A stretch of 64,000 bases of DNA from assembly GCA_002746975.1 (NCBI GenBank), contig NVXE01000003.1, positions 85,321 through 149,320 on the forward strand, given 5' to 3'. Below, piece by piece: positions 42,660-52,300 of this stretch. Every line of letters starts with the position of its first letter. Position 1 is the first letter of the stretch. The notes below the pieces were generated by a model. It was not told the origin of the DNA. It did no database searches and saw only the letters and a list, made by a program, of their open reading frames with translations. The translations under genes and the position numbers were made by a program. This DNA comes from Bacteroidota bacterium (lineage in GTDB: Bacteria > Bacteroidota > Bacteroidia > Flavobacteriales_D > Sanyastnellaceae).

Positions 42660-44888
42660 ATGATTGATAGATATAGAATATTAAATTCTCGATTCTCGTT
42701 AAATAGGGTAGCAATAATGCTTGCCTTTATTTCATTAACAGTCGCCTCTGTTAATGGACAAGGATATTGCATTACAGTGCCTGCAGACTTTACTTGGAAT
42801 TGTGAGGAGGAAGATTATTCTTTTGTTTACCAAAGCTCTCTCGGGGTTGAAATTTATCAGTGCATAGACCCGACTACATTAATAAGTGTTCCAATAAATA
42901 TTGATGTTTCAATTGAAGAGTTTAATTGTTCTAACACTCTTTATCCTGGAGTTGTAAGAAGAATATCTAGAACGTTTACGGCTGATGTTGGTAATCTTGT
43001 TGACAATACCGGTTGTGGAATAGGGCTAGTGTGCGGTACACAAATAATAGAGATTATTGATACTCAATCACCATCGTTTATTAGTGTTCCTGCTGACGTC
43101 ACTAGAGATTGCATAGGTTGGAATTTAGAGGAGTATCTGTTGGCACAGCCTTTTCCGCTAGATTATCAGGATAACTGTGGAACACCAGAGCTATTAAATA
43201 CCCTTCAAATTGTTGATGACCCAACTTGTCCTTCTGCTCAGAGTTTTATTTGGAGTTTTACAATAACAGATGTGTGTGGAAATTCAGCGACGGCTTATCA
43301 TACTGTGAGTGTTGTAGATACGACCCCCCCTTTAATTGTCTTTGCTCCGTCCTTACAAGATATAGGGATAGCGAATTGTGCAGACGAAGTTGTTTGGCCT
43401 CTTTTGTCAGCAGTTGAGCTATGCTCAGCAAGCTCAGTTGAATGGGCTGATACTTCAACAATTACAACTACACCATTAAGTTGTCAGAATCACTACACAC
43501 TTACGAGGGTTGCTAATTCACTCGACGAATGTGGGAATGCAAGTTCATCAGAATTTCAAATAATAGTTCAAGACACGTTGTCGCCAATTTTTACATCTCT
43601 TCTACCTGACCTAACTATTTCTTGCGAAGACGACTTACTGTTGCAGGCAGCTTTAGTTTCCTTGCCTTTGTTCGAAGATGTATGTGCGGGTGAGTTGGTT
43701 TATTCTGAATCGATTGACTCAGTTCCTTCGGGTTTATGTTCTCAAAACTATTCTTTAATAAGAACTTATAATGTAACAGACGCTTGTAATAACGCAACGG
43801 AAGATCAAGTACAAACCATTATAATTCAGGACACCGTATCTCCGATTATTACTCCTGAATTAGGGTTCACCCAGGAGTGTTCGCTTCCGTTATCTGTCGA
43901 TTTGCCTAATGTTTTTGATAATTGTGACAATAATGTAATAAGCGATTCAATACAAATAGAGACAATAATAACAAATCAAACCTCTATCGGCACCTATACT
44001 TCCACCATCATTTATACTATTGAAGACGCATGTGGAAATAGCTCAACAGATTCCACTGTGATTAGTATAGTAGATACGACCCCTCCCTTTTTCACAAATT
44101 TTCCTGAAGATTTAGTCTTAAACTGTGGAGAGGGATATCCCGATGATCAAGCTGCATACGAAGACGCATGTGATCCTAATGCATATATTTTTAATTACGA
44201 TCTTCAATTTGATTTTCAGGACTGCGCAAACAACACGGTAATTACAAGAACGTTTACAATTACAGATGATGCGGGAAACTTAACAGACTCGACACAGGTA
44301 ATTAACTACTTAGATACAGAGCCGCCGATATTGATAACCCCACTAGATAGCATGTTCTATCAGTGTGCTTATGAGATGCCAAACTGTACTGATATGTGGG
44401 GTCAGCTTGAGCTAGAATTTGACGATTGTAGCATGGGAGAAGTTGTGATAATTGACTGCGCTGACCAAGTAGTGGAAGGAAATTGTTTGGAACAAGCTTG
44501 TGTGATTGAAAGAACATATTATTTTGAAGACGCCTGTGGTAATGTAGGAAATGCAAGCCACTTTATTCGAGTGCAAGAAACGGTTTTGACCCCTACTATG
44601 CCTACTGGGATGACACCTAATGGTGATGGGTATAATGACACTTATGTGATTCTTGATATTGGACCATCTATAGGCTCTAGCCCTGAGGAGGTACAGTGTA
44701 GTTGGCTTCCAAATACACGTTTCAGGGTGATAAATCGTTGGGGCCAAATAGTTTTCGAAACAATAGATTACCGCAATGATTGGAGTGGAATTAATAAGAG
44801 TGGAGAAGAACTGCCTCCCGGAACTTATTTTGTGGTGTTTGAGGCAGAAGGGGTCGCTTTTTCAACTTATGTAGATATCCGAAGATGA
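42660..44888 (+). CDS. T9SS type B cargo protein with HYR-like repeats (gliding motility-associated C-terminal domain)
   Basis: A 742-residue exported surface protein. A signal region ends near VNGQ (residue 34). From residue 134 to about 560, six units begin with a D(T)xxPxI/F element (DTQSPSFISVP, DTTPPLIVFAP, DTLSPIFTSLL, DTVSPIITPEL, DTTPPFFTNFP, DTEPPILITPL), each with a Cys pair and a DACGN-type strand: immunoglobulin-like HYR repeats used in adhesion. The last ~95 residues are a type B C-terminal sorting domain (PTGMTPNGDGYNDTYVI, RFRVINRWGQIVFET, GTYFVVFEAEG). The stop overlaps the PorP/SprF start (ATGA), marking it as the partner cargo. Confidence 0.9.
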   Translation: MIDRYRILNSRFSLNRVAIMLAFISLTVASVNGQGYCITVPADFTWNCEEEDYSFVYQSSLGVEIYQCIDPTTLISVPINIDVSIEEFNCSNTLYPGVVRRISRTFTADVGNLVDNTGCGIGLVCGTQIIEIIDTQSPSFISVPADVTRDCIGWNLEEYLLAQPFPLDYQDNCGTPELLNTLQIVDDPTCPSAQSFIWSFTITDVCGNSATAYHTVSVVDTTPPLIVFAPSLQDIGIANCADEVVWPLLSAVELCSASSVEWADTSTITTTPLSCQNHYTLTRVANSLDECGNASSSEFQIIVQDTLSPIFTSLLPDLTISCEDDLLLQAALVSLPLFEDVCAGELVYSESIDSVPSGLCSQNYSLIRTYNVTDACNNATEDQVQTIIIQDTVSPIITPELGFTQECSLPLSVDLPNVFDNCDNNVISDSIQIETIITNQTSIGTYTSTIIYTIEDACGNSSTDSTVISIVDTTPPFFTNFPEDLVLNCGEGYPDDQAAYEDACDPNAYIFNYDLQFDFQDCANNTVITRTFTITDDAGNLTDSTQVINYLDTEPPILITPLDSMFYQCAYEMPNCTDMWGQLELEFDDCSMGEVVIIDCADQVVEGNCLEQACVIERTYYFEDACGNVGNASHFIRVQETVLTPTMPTGMTPNGDGYNDTYVILDIGPSIGSSPEEVQCSWLPNTRFRVINRWGQIVFETIDYRNDWSGINKSGEELPPGTYFVVFEAEGVAFSTYVDIRR

Positions 44889-45835
44889 AAAATTATAAAT
44901 TTAGTTTGATAGTCTTGATTTTAGGGTTTGGGATATTTCAAGCAAAAGCAGTACAAGCACAGCAAGATTTTTTAACGAGTCAGTATAATTTTAATGCGGA
45001 GGTTTTAAATCCTGCTTATGCTGGGGCGCATAATTATGTGCAGACCAGTGTTATGTATCGTAACCAGTGGTCTGTAGAGGGTGCGCCGACGACTCAAGTT
45101 CTTTGTGCTGATGGGCTTTTGAAAAAGCTACCAATAGGGGTAGGGCTTTTGATAACGACAGATAGAATAGGAATTACAAATGAAAGAACGATTGCTACAG
45201 ATATGTCATACCATTTGCGCACACGATTTGGCAAAATGTCCTTCGGATTACGAGGAGGATATGTCAGTTATTCGGCAAATATAGATGAGCTTGTTTACTG
45301 GGATGAGGGTGACCCGCTATATCAACAAGGAAATGTAAAAGAAGGGTTTTTAACCCTGGGGTTTGGGGCGTTTTTTCTAGCATCAGACGGGAGGTGGTTT
45401 GGCGGAGTTTCAATACCAAACTATTACGCAAAAGACAATGTTCTTCGATCGTCTCCAGATGTGCGATTCTACAAACGACACGTTTATGCTTATGGAGGTG
45501 GGATAGTAAAAACAGGGTGGGGGATAGAACTTAAACCGAGTGTTTTAATTCGAGCTACGGGCGGGGCTCCGATCTCGACAGATATAAACTTACATGCTCT
45601 ATTAATGGAGAAAGGTCTGGGCGGAACCCAGGTCTGGCTCGGACTGGGATATCGAACGAAATCGGTTACGGTAGCGTCCTTAGAAATATCGCTTCCTCAC
45701 CATCTTCGTCTAGGATATGCTTATGACTTCATGGGGTCAGGACTTCAAGACGCCCTAGGTTCAACTCATGAAATCCAACTTGGATTTAATTTCGGCGGAG
45801 AAACGTCATTAATCCAAAACCCACGTTACTTCTAA
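44885..45835 (+). CDS. PorP/SprF family T9SS outer-membrane protein
   Basis: A 316-residue outer-membrane beta-barrel. The signal peptide ends near VQAQ (residue 26) and is followed by the family hallmark QDFLTSQYNFNAEVLNPAYA, then SVMYRNQWSVEGAPTTQVLC and LGVGLLITTDRIG-like glycine-rich strands; the chain ends IQLGFNFGG. In flavobacteria, SprF-like proteins are needed for secretion and surface attachment of type B cargo, usually the cargo encoded beside them. The start overlaps the cargo stop, and the stop overlaps the OmpA-protein start (TAATG), so the three are translationally linked. Confidence 0.93.
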   Translation: MKNYKFSLIVLILGFGIFQAKAVQAQQDFLTSQYNFNAEVLNPAYAGAHNYVQTSVMYRNQWSVEGAPTTQVLCADGLLKKLPIGVGLLITTDRIGITNERTIATDMSYHLRTRFGKMSFGLRGGYVSYSANIDELVYWDEGDPLYQQGNVKEGFLTLGFGAFFLASDGRWFGGVSIPNYYAKDNVLRSSPDVRFYKRHVYAYGGGIVKTGWGIELKPSVLIRATGGAPISTDINLHALLMEKGLGGTQVWLGLGYRTKSVTVASLEISLPHHLRLGYAYDFMGSGLQDALGSTHEIQLGFNFGGETSLIQNPRYF

Positions 45836-48243
45836 TGAGAAAGCTAATTACATACAGCGGGGGAGTGATTTTCGGTTTGGCACTCCTGACAGGGTGTTCC
45901 TCACAATACTATATGGAGGCAAAAGCTCTAGAAAATCAGGGCGAATTTACTGCAGCAGCCGAACAATTCGAACGTGCGGCTAAGGGCAAGAAAAAGCTAG
46001 AAGCTCATAAGGAATTGGCAGAGATTTATCAACGCTTAAATGCGCATGAGAAAGCCTTGGCTTCTATGGACACTCTAGAAGCGAATGGGGTAATGCCTAA
46101 AGACATGCCATTTGAAAAGGCTGAAACCTTACTTGCTTTAGGGCGATATGAAGAGGCAAAAGAGATATACTCTAGCCTGTCTGAAAAAGTAGGAAACGAT
46201 GCTGATTTGTCAAAATCTAGGCTGTTAATGCTGCAGTCACTCGATTTAAGGCAAGCGGATAGCATAAACTTCCGACTCCGCACAGTTGATATTATTAGCA
46301 TTGATGAAAACGGGGCTCAATTTGTGAGCGCAGCAGCTCCCTTTAGAGTTGGGAATAAAATATTCTTTACGGTAGAGAAGCCACGAGAGTATAGAATCAG
46401 AAGGGGAGAAGAAATGAATTTGGACAATTATACAGGGAATAGGCTTACAGACCTGTGGGAAGCTGAAATCGTTGATACTACAGGGTTAGAGGGTCCTATA
46501 TATTTGATGTCAAAACCTACGATCTCTATAAACACAGAACTACACGATGGGTTCGTAGCGTACCTTGAAGGTGATACAGTAGGGATTGTGTCGAAATCAT
46601 ACGTTCAAGAAAAACCATCGTTTAAGGAAATTTTAAGTAAAGAACCTGGAGCCACTGTTTTAAAGCCAATTCAATTATTTGAAGCTGTTTTACGCTTAGA
46701 CTCTTCAGGAAATAGTACTTGGGAAGTTTTAGAAAGACTGTCTTTTTGTGATGAAAGATATATGTTCGCACATCCCGCAATTTCGCCTAATGGAAACTCT
46801 ATTTATTTCACATCAGATAAGCCGGGCGGGTTTGGAGGAATGGACATTTGGAGAGTAGATAGAAAAAGCGGAGGATGGGGAAATCCTGTAAATTGTGGAA
46901 ATGTAGTTAATTCATCAGGTAACGAAGCGTTCCCTACAATGAGAAGCTCAGACACGCTTTACTTTAGCAGCGATGGACACTTGTCAATGGGCGGATTAGA
47001 TATTGTATACGCCACTAAAAGCGTTAGCTCAGGAGGCTGGACAGACCTGTATGACAGATTGCCTTACCCTATAAACTCTACAAGAGACGAATTCGGGTTA
47101 CAGCTGGATCCAGTTGGATATGGGGGTTTTTTCTCGTCAGATAGGACAGGCATAGACGCTATTTATCACTTTCACGGTTATGAAACGGAGATAGTGTTAA
47201 ATGTTGAGATAATACACGATACAGATGGCAGTCCTTGGCCAAGTTTGGCTGCAGTATTATCTGAAAATGCTCCAGCTCCAGGAAAGTTAATGATGGATGA
47301 TGAGGCTTTCGTTTCTGATGCAGCGGGAAAATGGAGCATGACAGTTGATCGTGGGGCTAATTACCAAGTTAATTGTAGTAATTCGTTTGGTTATATTCCA
47401 GAGCCTTTTTCCGCTCCTTTAGACCAAACACTTAAAGATTTTACAGTCATTGTTCGAATACCACTTATTATTGAAGTAGGGTGTAAAGATCCGTTAGCTT
47501 GCAATTATCAGCCACAGGCTGTAGTAGGTGATGATTCATGTACTTACCCTGGAAAAAAATACGATTGTGACGGTAATTGTATTAGTGATACAAATAATGA
47601 TGGAATATGCGACTTAGATGAAATACTTGGCTGCACATCTCTTCATGCATGTAACTACAATGAAAGAGCTACTGATGATGACGGATCGTGTGAGTATTTG
47701 ACATGTGTAGAAGCACAAGGTGGTGTCCAAGGAGAAACAGTTGTCTTGAATGTTCACTGGGACTATAACAACGCTTTATTACGAGACGAAGACAGACCTA
47801 GTCTGGCAAGTTTCGCAGCATACTTATTAGCAAATCCAGAATACAAGGTTTTACTGACATCTCATTGTGATATTCGAGCGACAGAAAGCTTCAATGATGC
47901 ACTTTCTCAAAAAAGGGCAGAAACGGTTTTGAAGAACCTAGTTTCGCTGGGAATATCAGAAGATAGGCTAGTGTCATTCGGGGCAGGGGAACAATTCCCC
48001 ATAAATGATTGTGAGGCAGGCGACTGTACGGATGAAGAGTATCAGAAGAATAGGCGCACAACTGCAAAAGTGCTTCTAGAGAATCAAAACATAGTAGTTC
48101 ATAGAGTAGTAGAGGGAGAAATTTTAGGCGAAATAGCAAATAAATACGGAGTACAAGTTATAGATATAAAGAAGTGGAATAAAGTTGCAGATAAAAGACT
48201 TAGGGTAGGCCAAGAATTACTGATTTACTTGATGGAAGAGTAA
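45835..48243 (+). CDS. PorE-like OmpA lipoprotein: TPR, PD40 propeller, Cys repeats, OmpA and LysM domains
   Basis: An 802-residue lipoprotein (signal ending LLTGCSS, Cys about residue 21). Domains in order: TPR-like helices (about 25-145), a WD40/PD40-type propeller (about 165-450; SPNGNSIYFTSDKPGGFGGM), a carboxypeptidase-like beta domain, two Cys repeats flanking a calcium-type loop (549-625: GCKDPLACNY, DTNNDGICDLDE, GCTSLHACNYNERATDDDGSC), an OmpA peptidoglycan-binding domain (about 640-755, with the diaminopimelate-binding Asp in LTSHCDIRAT and Arg in LSQKRAETV), and a C-terminal LysM (VVEGEILGEIANKYGV, 760-802). It is laid out like PorE, which ties the T9SS to peptidoglycan. The Cys repeats and LysM are unusual additions. 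Confidence 0.88.
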   Translation: MRKLITYSGGVIFGLALLTGCSSQYYMEAKALENQGEFTAAAEQFERAAKGKKKLEAHKELAEIYQRLNAHEKALASMDTLEANGVMPKDMPFEKAETLLALGRYEEAKEIYSSLSEKVGNDADLSKSRLLMLQSLDLRQADSINFRLRTVDIISIDENGAQFVSAAAPFRVGNKIFFTVEKPREYRIRRGEEMNLDNYTGNRLTDLWEAEIVDTTGLEGPIYLMSKPTISINTELHDGFVAYLEGDTVGIVSKSYVQEKPSFKEILSKEPGATVLKPIQLFEAVLRLDSSGNSTWEVLERLSFCDERYMFAHPAISPNGNSIYFTSDKPGGFGGMDIWRVDRKSGGWGNPVNCGNVVNSSGNEAFPTMRSSDTLYFSSDGHLSMGGLDIVYATKSVSSGGWTDLYDRLPYPINSTRDEFGLQLDPVGYGGFFSSDRTGIDAIYHFHGYETEIVLNVEIIHDTDGSPWPSLAAVLSENAPAPGKLMMDDEAFVSDAAGKWSMTVDRGANYQVNCSNSFGYIPEPFSAPLDQTLKDFTVIVRIPLIIEVGCKDPLACNYQPQAVVGDDSCTYPGKKYDCDGNCISDTNNDGICDLDEILGCTSLHACNYNERATDDDGSCEYLTCVEAQGGVQGETVVLNVHWDYNNALLRDEDRPSLASFAAYLLANPEYKVLLTSHCDIRATESFNDALSQKRAETVLKNLVSLGISEDRLVSFGAGEQFPINDCEAGDCTDEEYQKNRRTTAKVLLENQNIVVHRVVEGEILGEIANKYGVQVIDIKKWNKVADKRLRVGQELLIYLMEE

Positions 48244-48270
48244 TGATTTGATGATGTTATCTTCGCGAAC

Positions 48271-49287
48271 ATGGAAGACAAATCTAACGAGCATAATTTG
48301 CCGAGGATAGGACTGCTAGGAAGCGGGAGTTGGGCAACAGCCCTTGCGAAAATGTTGTGCGAGAATGTCTCGGAGCTAAATTGGTGGGTGAGGAGCGAGG
48401 ATACAATAGAGCACATTAATAAATTCGGGAGTAATCCGAGGTATATTCAAAGCATTCAGTTTCCTGTCGACAAGCTTAAGTTAACGACTGATATGCAAAT
48501 AGTTATAGACGCAAGCGACATAATTATTGTAGCTATTCCTTCAATGTATTTGGACCAAACATTTGAAGAAGCATCCCCTCTTCGACTTAACGAGAAGATA
48601 GTTTTTTCGGCTATTAAGGGGATGATTTCGAAATACAATTCGATTCCTGCTAGGTATCTTCATAAACGTTACGAAATTTCTTACGAAAAACTGGGGATAA
48701 TATGCGGACCTTGTCATGCCGAGGAGGTAGCTAGGGAAAGGCTTTCTTATTTAACGGTTGCTTGTCCTAACATCTCAGAGGCAGAGATTTTCGCGCCTTT
48801 TTTAAGGACGAGATACATTAAAGTAAGTACTTCGGATGATGTTTTCGGAGCGGAATTGGCGGCCGTACTTAAGAACGTATATGCGGTAGGTGCTGGTTTG
48901 GCACATGGATTAGGCTACGGGGACAACTTTATCTCCGTACTTATTTGTAATGCTGCGACGGAGATGAAACGATTTATCGACGCAGTACATAACATAGATA
49001 GAGATATTAACGAGAGTCCGTATTTGGGTGATTTATTAGTGACGGCTTATAGCATTAACAGTAGAAATAGAGCACTTGGCACGATGGTTGGTGGAGGATA
49101 TACTGTAATGGCAGCAGTTATAGAGATGCAAATGGTTGCTGAAGGGATGACAGGAGCGAAAGGCATTTTCGAAATGAACAAAGAGTTCATGGTTGAAATG
49201 CCAATTGCTGATGCTGTATATAGAATACTACATGAACGTATGTCACCCGTTCTTGAAATGCGCCTACTTTCGGATGTGTTAAAATGA
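48271..49287 (+). CDS. gpsA: NAD(P)-dependent glycerol-3-phosphate dehydrogenase
   Basis: Reduces dihydroxyacetone phosphate to sn-glycerol-3-phosphate for phospholipid synthesis. The 338-residue protein has the Rossmann motif RIGLLGSGSWATALAKML (about residues 11-28), IIVAIPSMYL, the KGM segment in FSAIKGMISKYN, GPCHAEEVARE (about 148-158) and the catalytic lysine region AAVLKNVYAVGAGLAHGLG with GDN. The C-terminal YTVMAAVIEMQMVAEGMTG is also typical. It starts 27 nt after the OmpA gene; a -7-like TATCTTCG directly precedes its ATG and may give it separate expression. Confidence 0.95.
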   Translation: MEDKSNEHNLPRIGLLGSGSWATALAKMLCENVSELNWWVRSEDTIEHINKFGSNPRYIQSIQFPVDKLKLTTDMQIVIDASDIIIVAIPSMYLDQTFEEASPLRLNEKIVFSAIKGMISKYNSIPARYLHKRYEISYEKLGIICGPCHAEEVARERLSYLTVACPNISEAEIFAPFLRTRYIKVSTSDDVFGAELAAVLKNVYAVGAGLAHGLGYGDNFISVLICNAATEMKRFIDAVHNIDRDINESPYLGDLLVTAYSINSRNRALGTMVGGGYTVMAAVIEMQMVAEGMTGAKGIFEMNKEFMVEMPIADAVYRILHERMSPVLEMRLLSDVLK

Positions 49288-49316
49288 TTAAATTGTGGTT
49301 TAATTAAATGGTGTAA

Positions 49317-52300
49317 ATGAGTAATTGTCTAAGAAATATTTCGTCTTTGATGTTTGTTTTAGCCCTAGTATTAGGACCCTTTCACGAAATTGTAGCACAA
49401 AATTCTTCGTCAATTGTATTTACACCAAACCAAGGACAATGGGATGACTTCGTTTCTTATCGAGCTGATTTAGATGGTGGGGTGTTTTGGATGGAAGACG
49501 CGGGATGGACAGTTTGGTTAGCTGGAGATGGATATGAAGATTTGTGGAGTCATGAAAATAAAAGCCCTGACTCAGAAGGAGCCCCAGAAGAACTAATCTC
49601 ACATGCGTGGAAGGTGCAATTCAAAAATGGAAATGTGAATGCAGTTAAATCGGGGAGACATCAATTAGGATATAAAGTAAATTATTATAGGGGAAATGAC
49701 CCTGAGAAGTGGGTTTCGGGCTTAGAGCCAGTAAGTCAGGTGAGGTATGATGGGGTTTGGGATAAAATCAACTTAGTGATGGATGGGAGAGGAAGAGGTA
49801 CACTAAAGCTCAAGTACGACTGGATAATTGAGCCCGGGGGAGATCCAGAGGAGATACGCCTCATCCACGCCGGAACCGATGTAAGTTTGAGAGGAGACGG
49901 GTCGATTTTACACACTTTGGGTAAGGTGGGAGATGTAGTTGAAGGCACTCCTTTTGCATATCAATTCGTTGGCTCCCGGATCGTTCCGATTGAGTGTAAC
50001 TATGTGGTTTCATACAATGACGATGGAACGACTGAAGTAGGGTTCGAAGTGGGAGCCTATGACAATGACCTTAAGTTAGTAATTGACCCCGATCTTGTTT
50101 TCGGAACATTCATAGGCTCGACTCAGGCAAATTGGGGGTTTACCGCAGCTTTCGATAATGCAGGTAGATCTATTACGGGTGCAGCGTTATGGGATGGCGG
50201 AATGGGGACCTACCCTACAACAGCAGGTGCGATTTCGACCACATTTGCGAACGGAAACGGCCCTTTCGACATCGGCATATCAGTATTTTCAGCAGATGGC
50301 ACGAACTTAGAATACAGTACAATTGCAGGAGGTAATGGAATGGACATAAGCTCATCTATCGTAGCCGATTCTAACGGAGATTTTTACGTTTTCGGAACGA
50401 CGGGTTCTTCGGACTTCCCTATTACCTCAGGTGCTTACGACGCTTCTTTTAATGGAGGCCCCTCGGCAAGTCTAAACGGATGTTGCTTCTTCCCAGGAGA
50501 TTTCGGGTCGGGCTCCGATTTGTTTATTATGAAATTCGCTAGCGGTATGACGGGTCTTCTTTCGAGCACCTTTATCGGAGGGACAGGGAATGATGGGATA
50601 AATTCCGGGACGATGTTGAATTATAATTACGGAGACGTGTTCAGGGGTGAGATAAACGTAGATGAACTTGATAGGGTTTGGGTTGCGACTGTGACTTCAA
50701 GCATAGACTTCCCTATCGTAAATGGCCCATATATTAGCTATAATGGAGGTGCAACTGATGGGGTTCTTTTTAGGATGAGCTCGGACCTATCGGCAATGGA
50801 GTGGTCATCATTTGTTGGAGGTTCACAGGCAGACGCAGCTTATGGCGTGCAGTTTACCTCGGCTTTCGAACCTGTAGTTTGTGGAGGAACTCGGAGTACA
50901 GATTATCCTGCTTTGGGCAGTTCCCACCAGTTCGTTTTCGGTGGGGTCGTAGATGCTTTTGTAACGAGGTTTCCTAATGGTGGAGGCACCCCTCTCGCAA
51001 GTACTTATTACGGTAGTTCGGCTTATGATCAGTCATATTTTGTACAGTTAGATGATGCAGATAATATCTATCTTTTTGGCCAAACAGAAGGTGATTTACC
51101 ACTATCAGGAGCCGTTTACTCATCTAGCCCAAATGCAGGACAATTCATAGCATGCTTCGATTCAAACTTGCAAAATCTTCTTTGGAATACAAGAGTAGGG
51201 AATCCTAATAATCAATTTCATATCGACATAAGCCCTACGGCTTTTCTAGTTAGCGACTGTGGGCAGATTTACTTGAGCGGATGGGGAGGGGGAACTAATT
51301 CGGGTAACTCACCCTATGCAAATTTTAGTGGGACTATGGGTATGCCTACTACTGGAGATGCTTTTCAATGGAACACAGATGATAGTGATTTCTGGCTTGG
51401 GATGTTAAATCCAGGAGCTCAGACGTTGATCTATGGAACTTATTTCGGGGGATCGTCTTCAGCAGAACATGTTGATGGCGGAACGTCGAGATTTGATAAG
51501 AACGGAACAGTTTATCAAGCGGTTTGTGCTGGATGTGGTGGAAATAGTGACTTCCCTACTACTCCAGGAGCTTGGAGTAGCACGAACGATAGTTTTAACT
51601 GTAATCTCGGCCTTTTTAAGTTCGAATTAGGAGCGATTCAAGTCAATATAGACTTAGTAGCACCCGATGTCATTTGTCCTGATGAGCCTATTCAATTCGT
51701 CAATAACTCTCAAGGGGGCGGAGCATATTTGTGGCAATTTGGCGATGGTGAAATTAGCGATGAATTCGAGCCTATTCATGTTTATCCATCATCAGGGGAT
51801 TGGCAAGTTTCTCTAACTGTTTCGGATCCTCTGGGTTGCTTAGACGAACAAACAGCAATCTTAAATCTTACTATTGAAGAGCCATTAAACCCAACAATTG
51901 ATCAAGTTCTTCCAATATGTTTAGGAGATGAGGTACAATTGAATGCTTGGGGGAGCGATGGACTTTTTTGGCTTGCAGACCCCACATTAAGTGCAACGGA
52001 TATACCCAACCCAATCGCAACACCTACAGAGACCACGACTTATACGGTTCACGATGAAAACGCGTGTGGAGCTATGCAGGCAGAGGTTACCGTAGAAGTA
52101 AGCTTTGTGGAAGCTTCTGTAAACACTCCTGCAACGACAATTTGCTTAGGTGATAACGTAGAGTTATCTGCTGATGGAGGAACACTGTATAATTGGTTTC
52201 CGCCCACGGGTCTAGATAATCCCTCAGCATCTACAGTGTCAGCGTCACCTAACGTAAACACTCTTTACACAGTTACTGTTTCAGACGCTATAGGGTGTAA

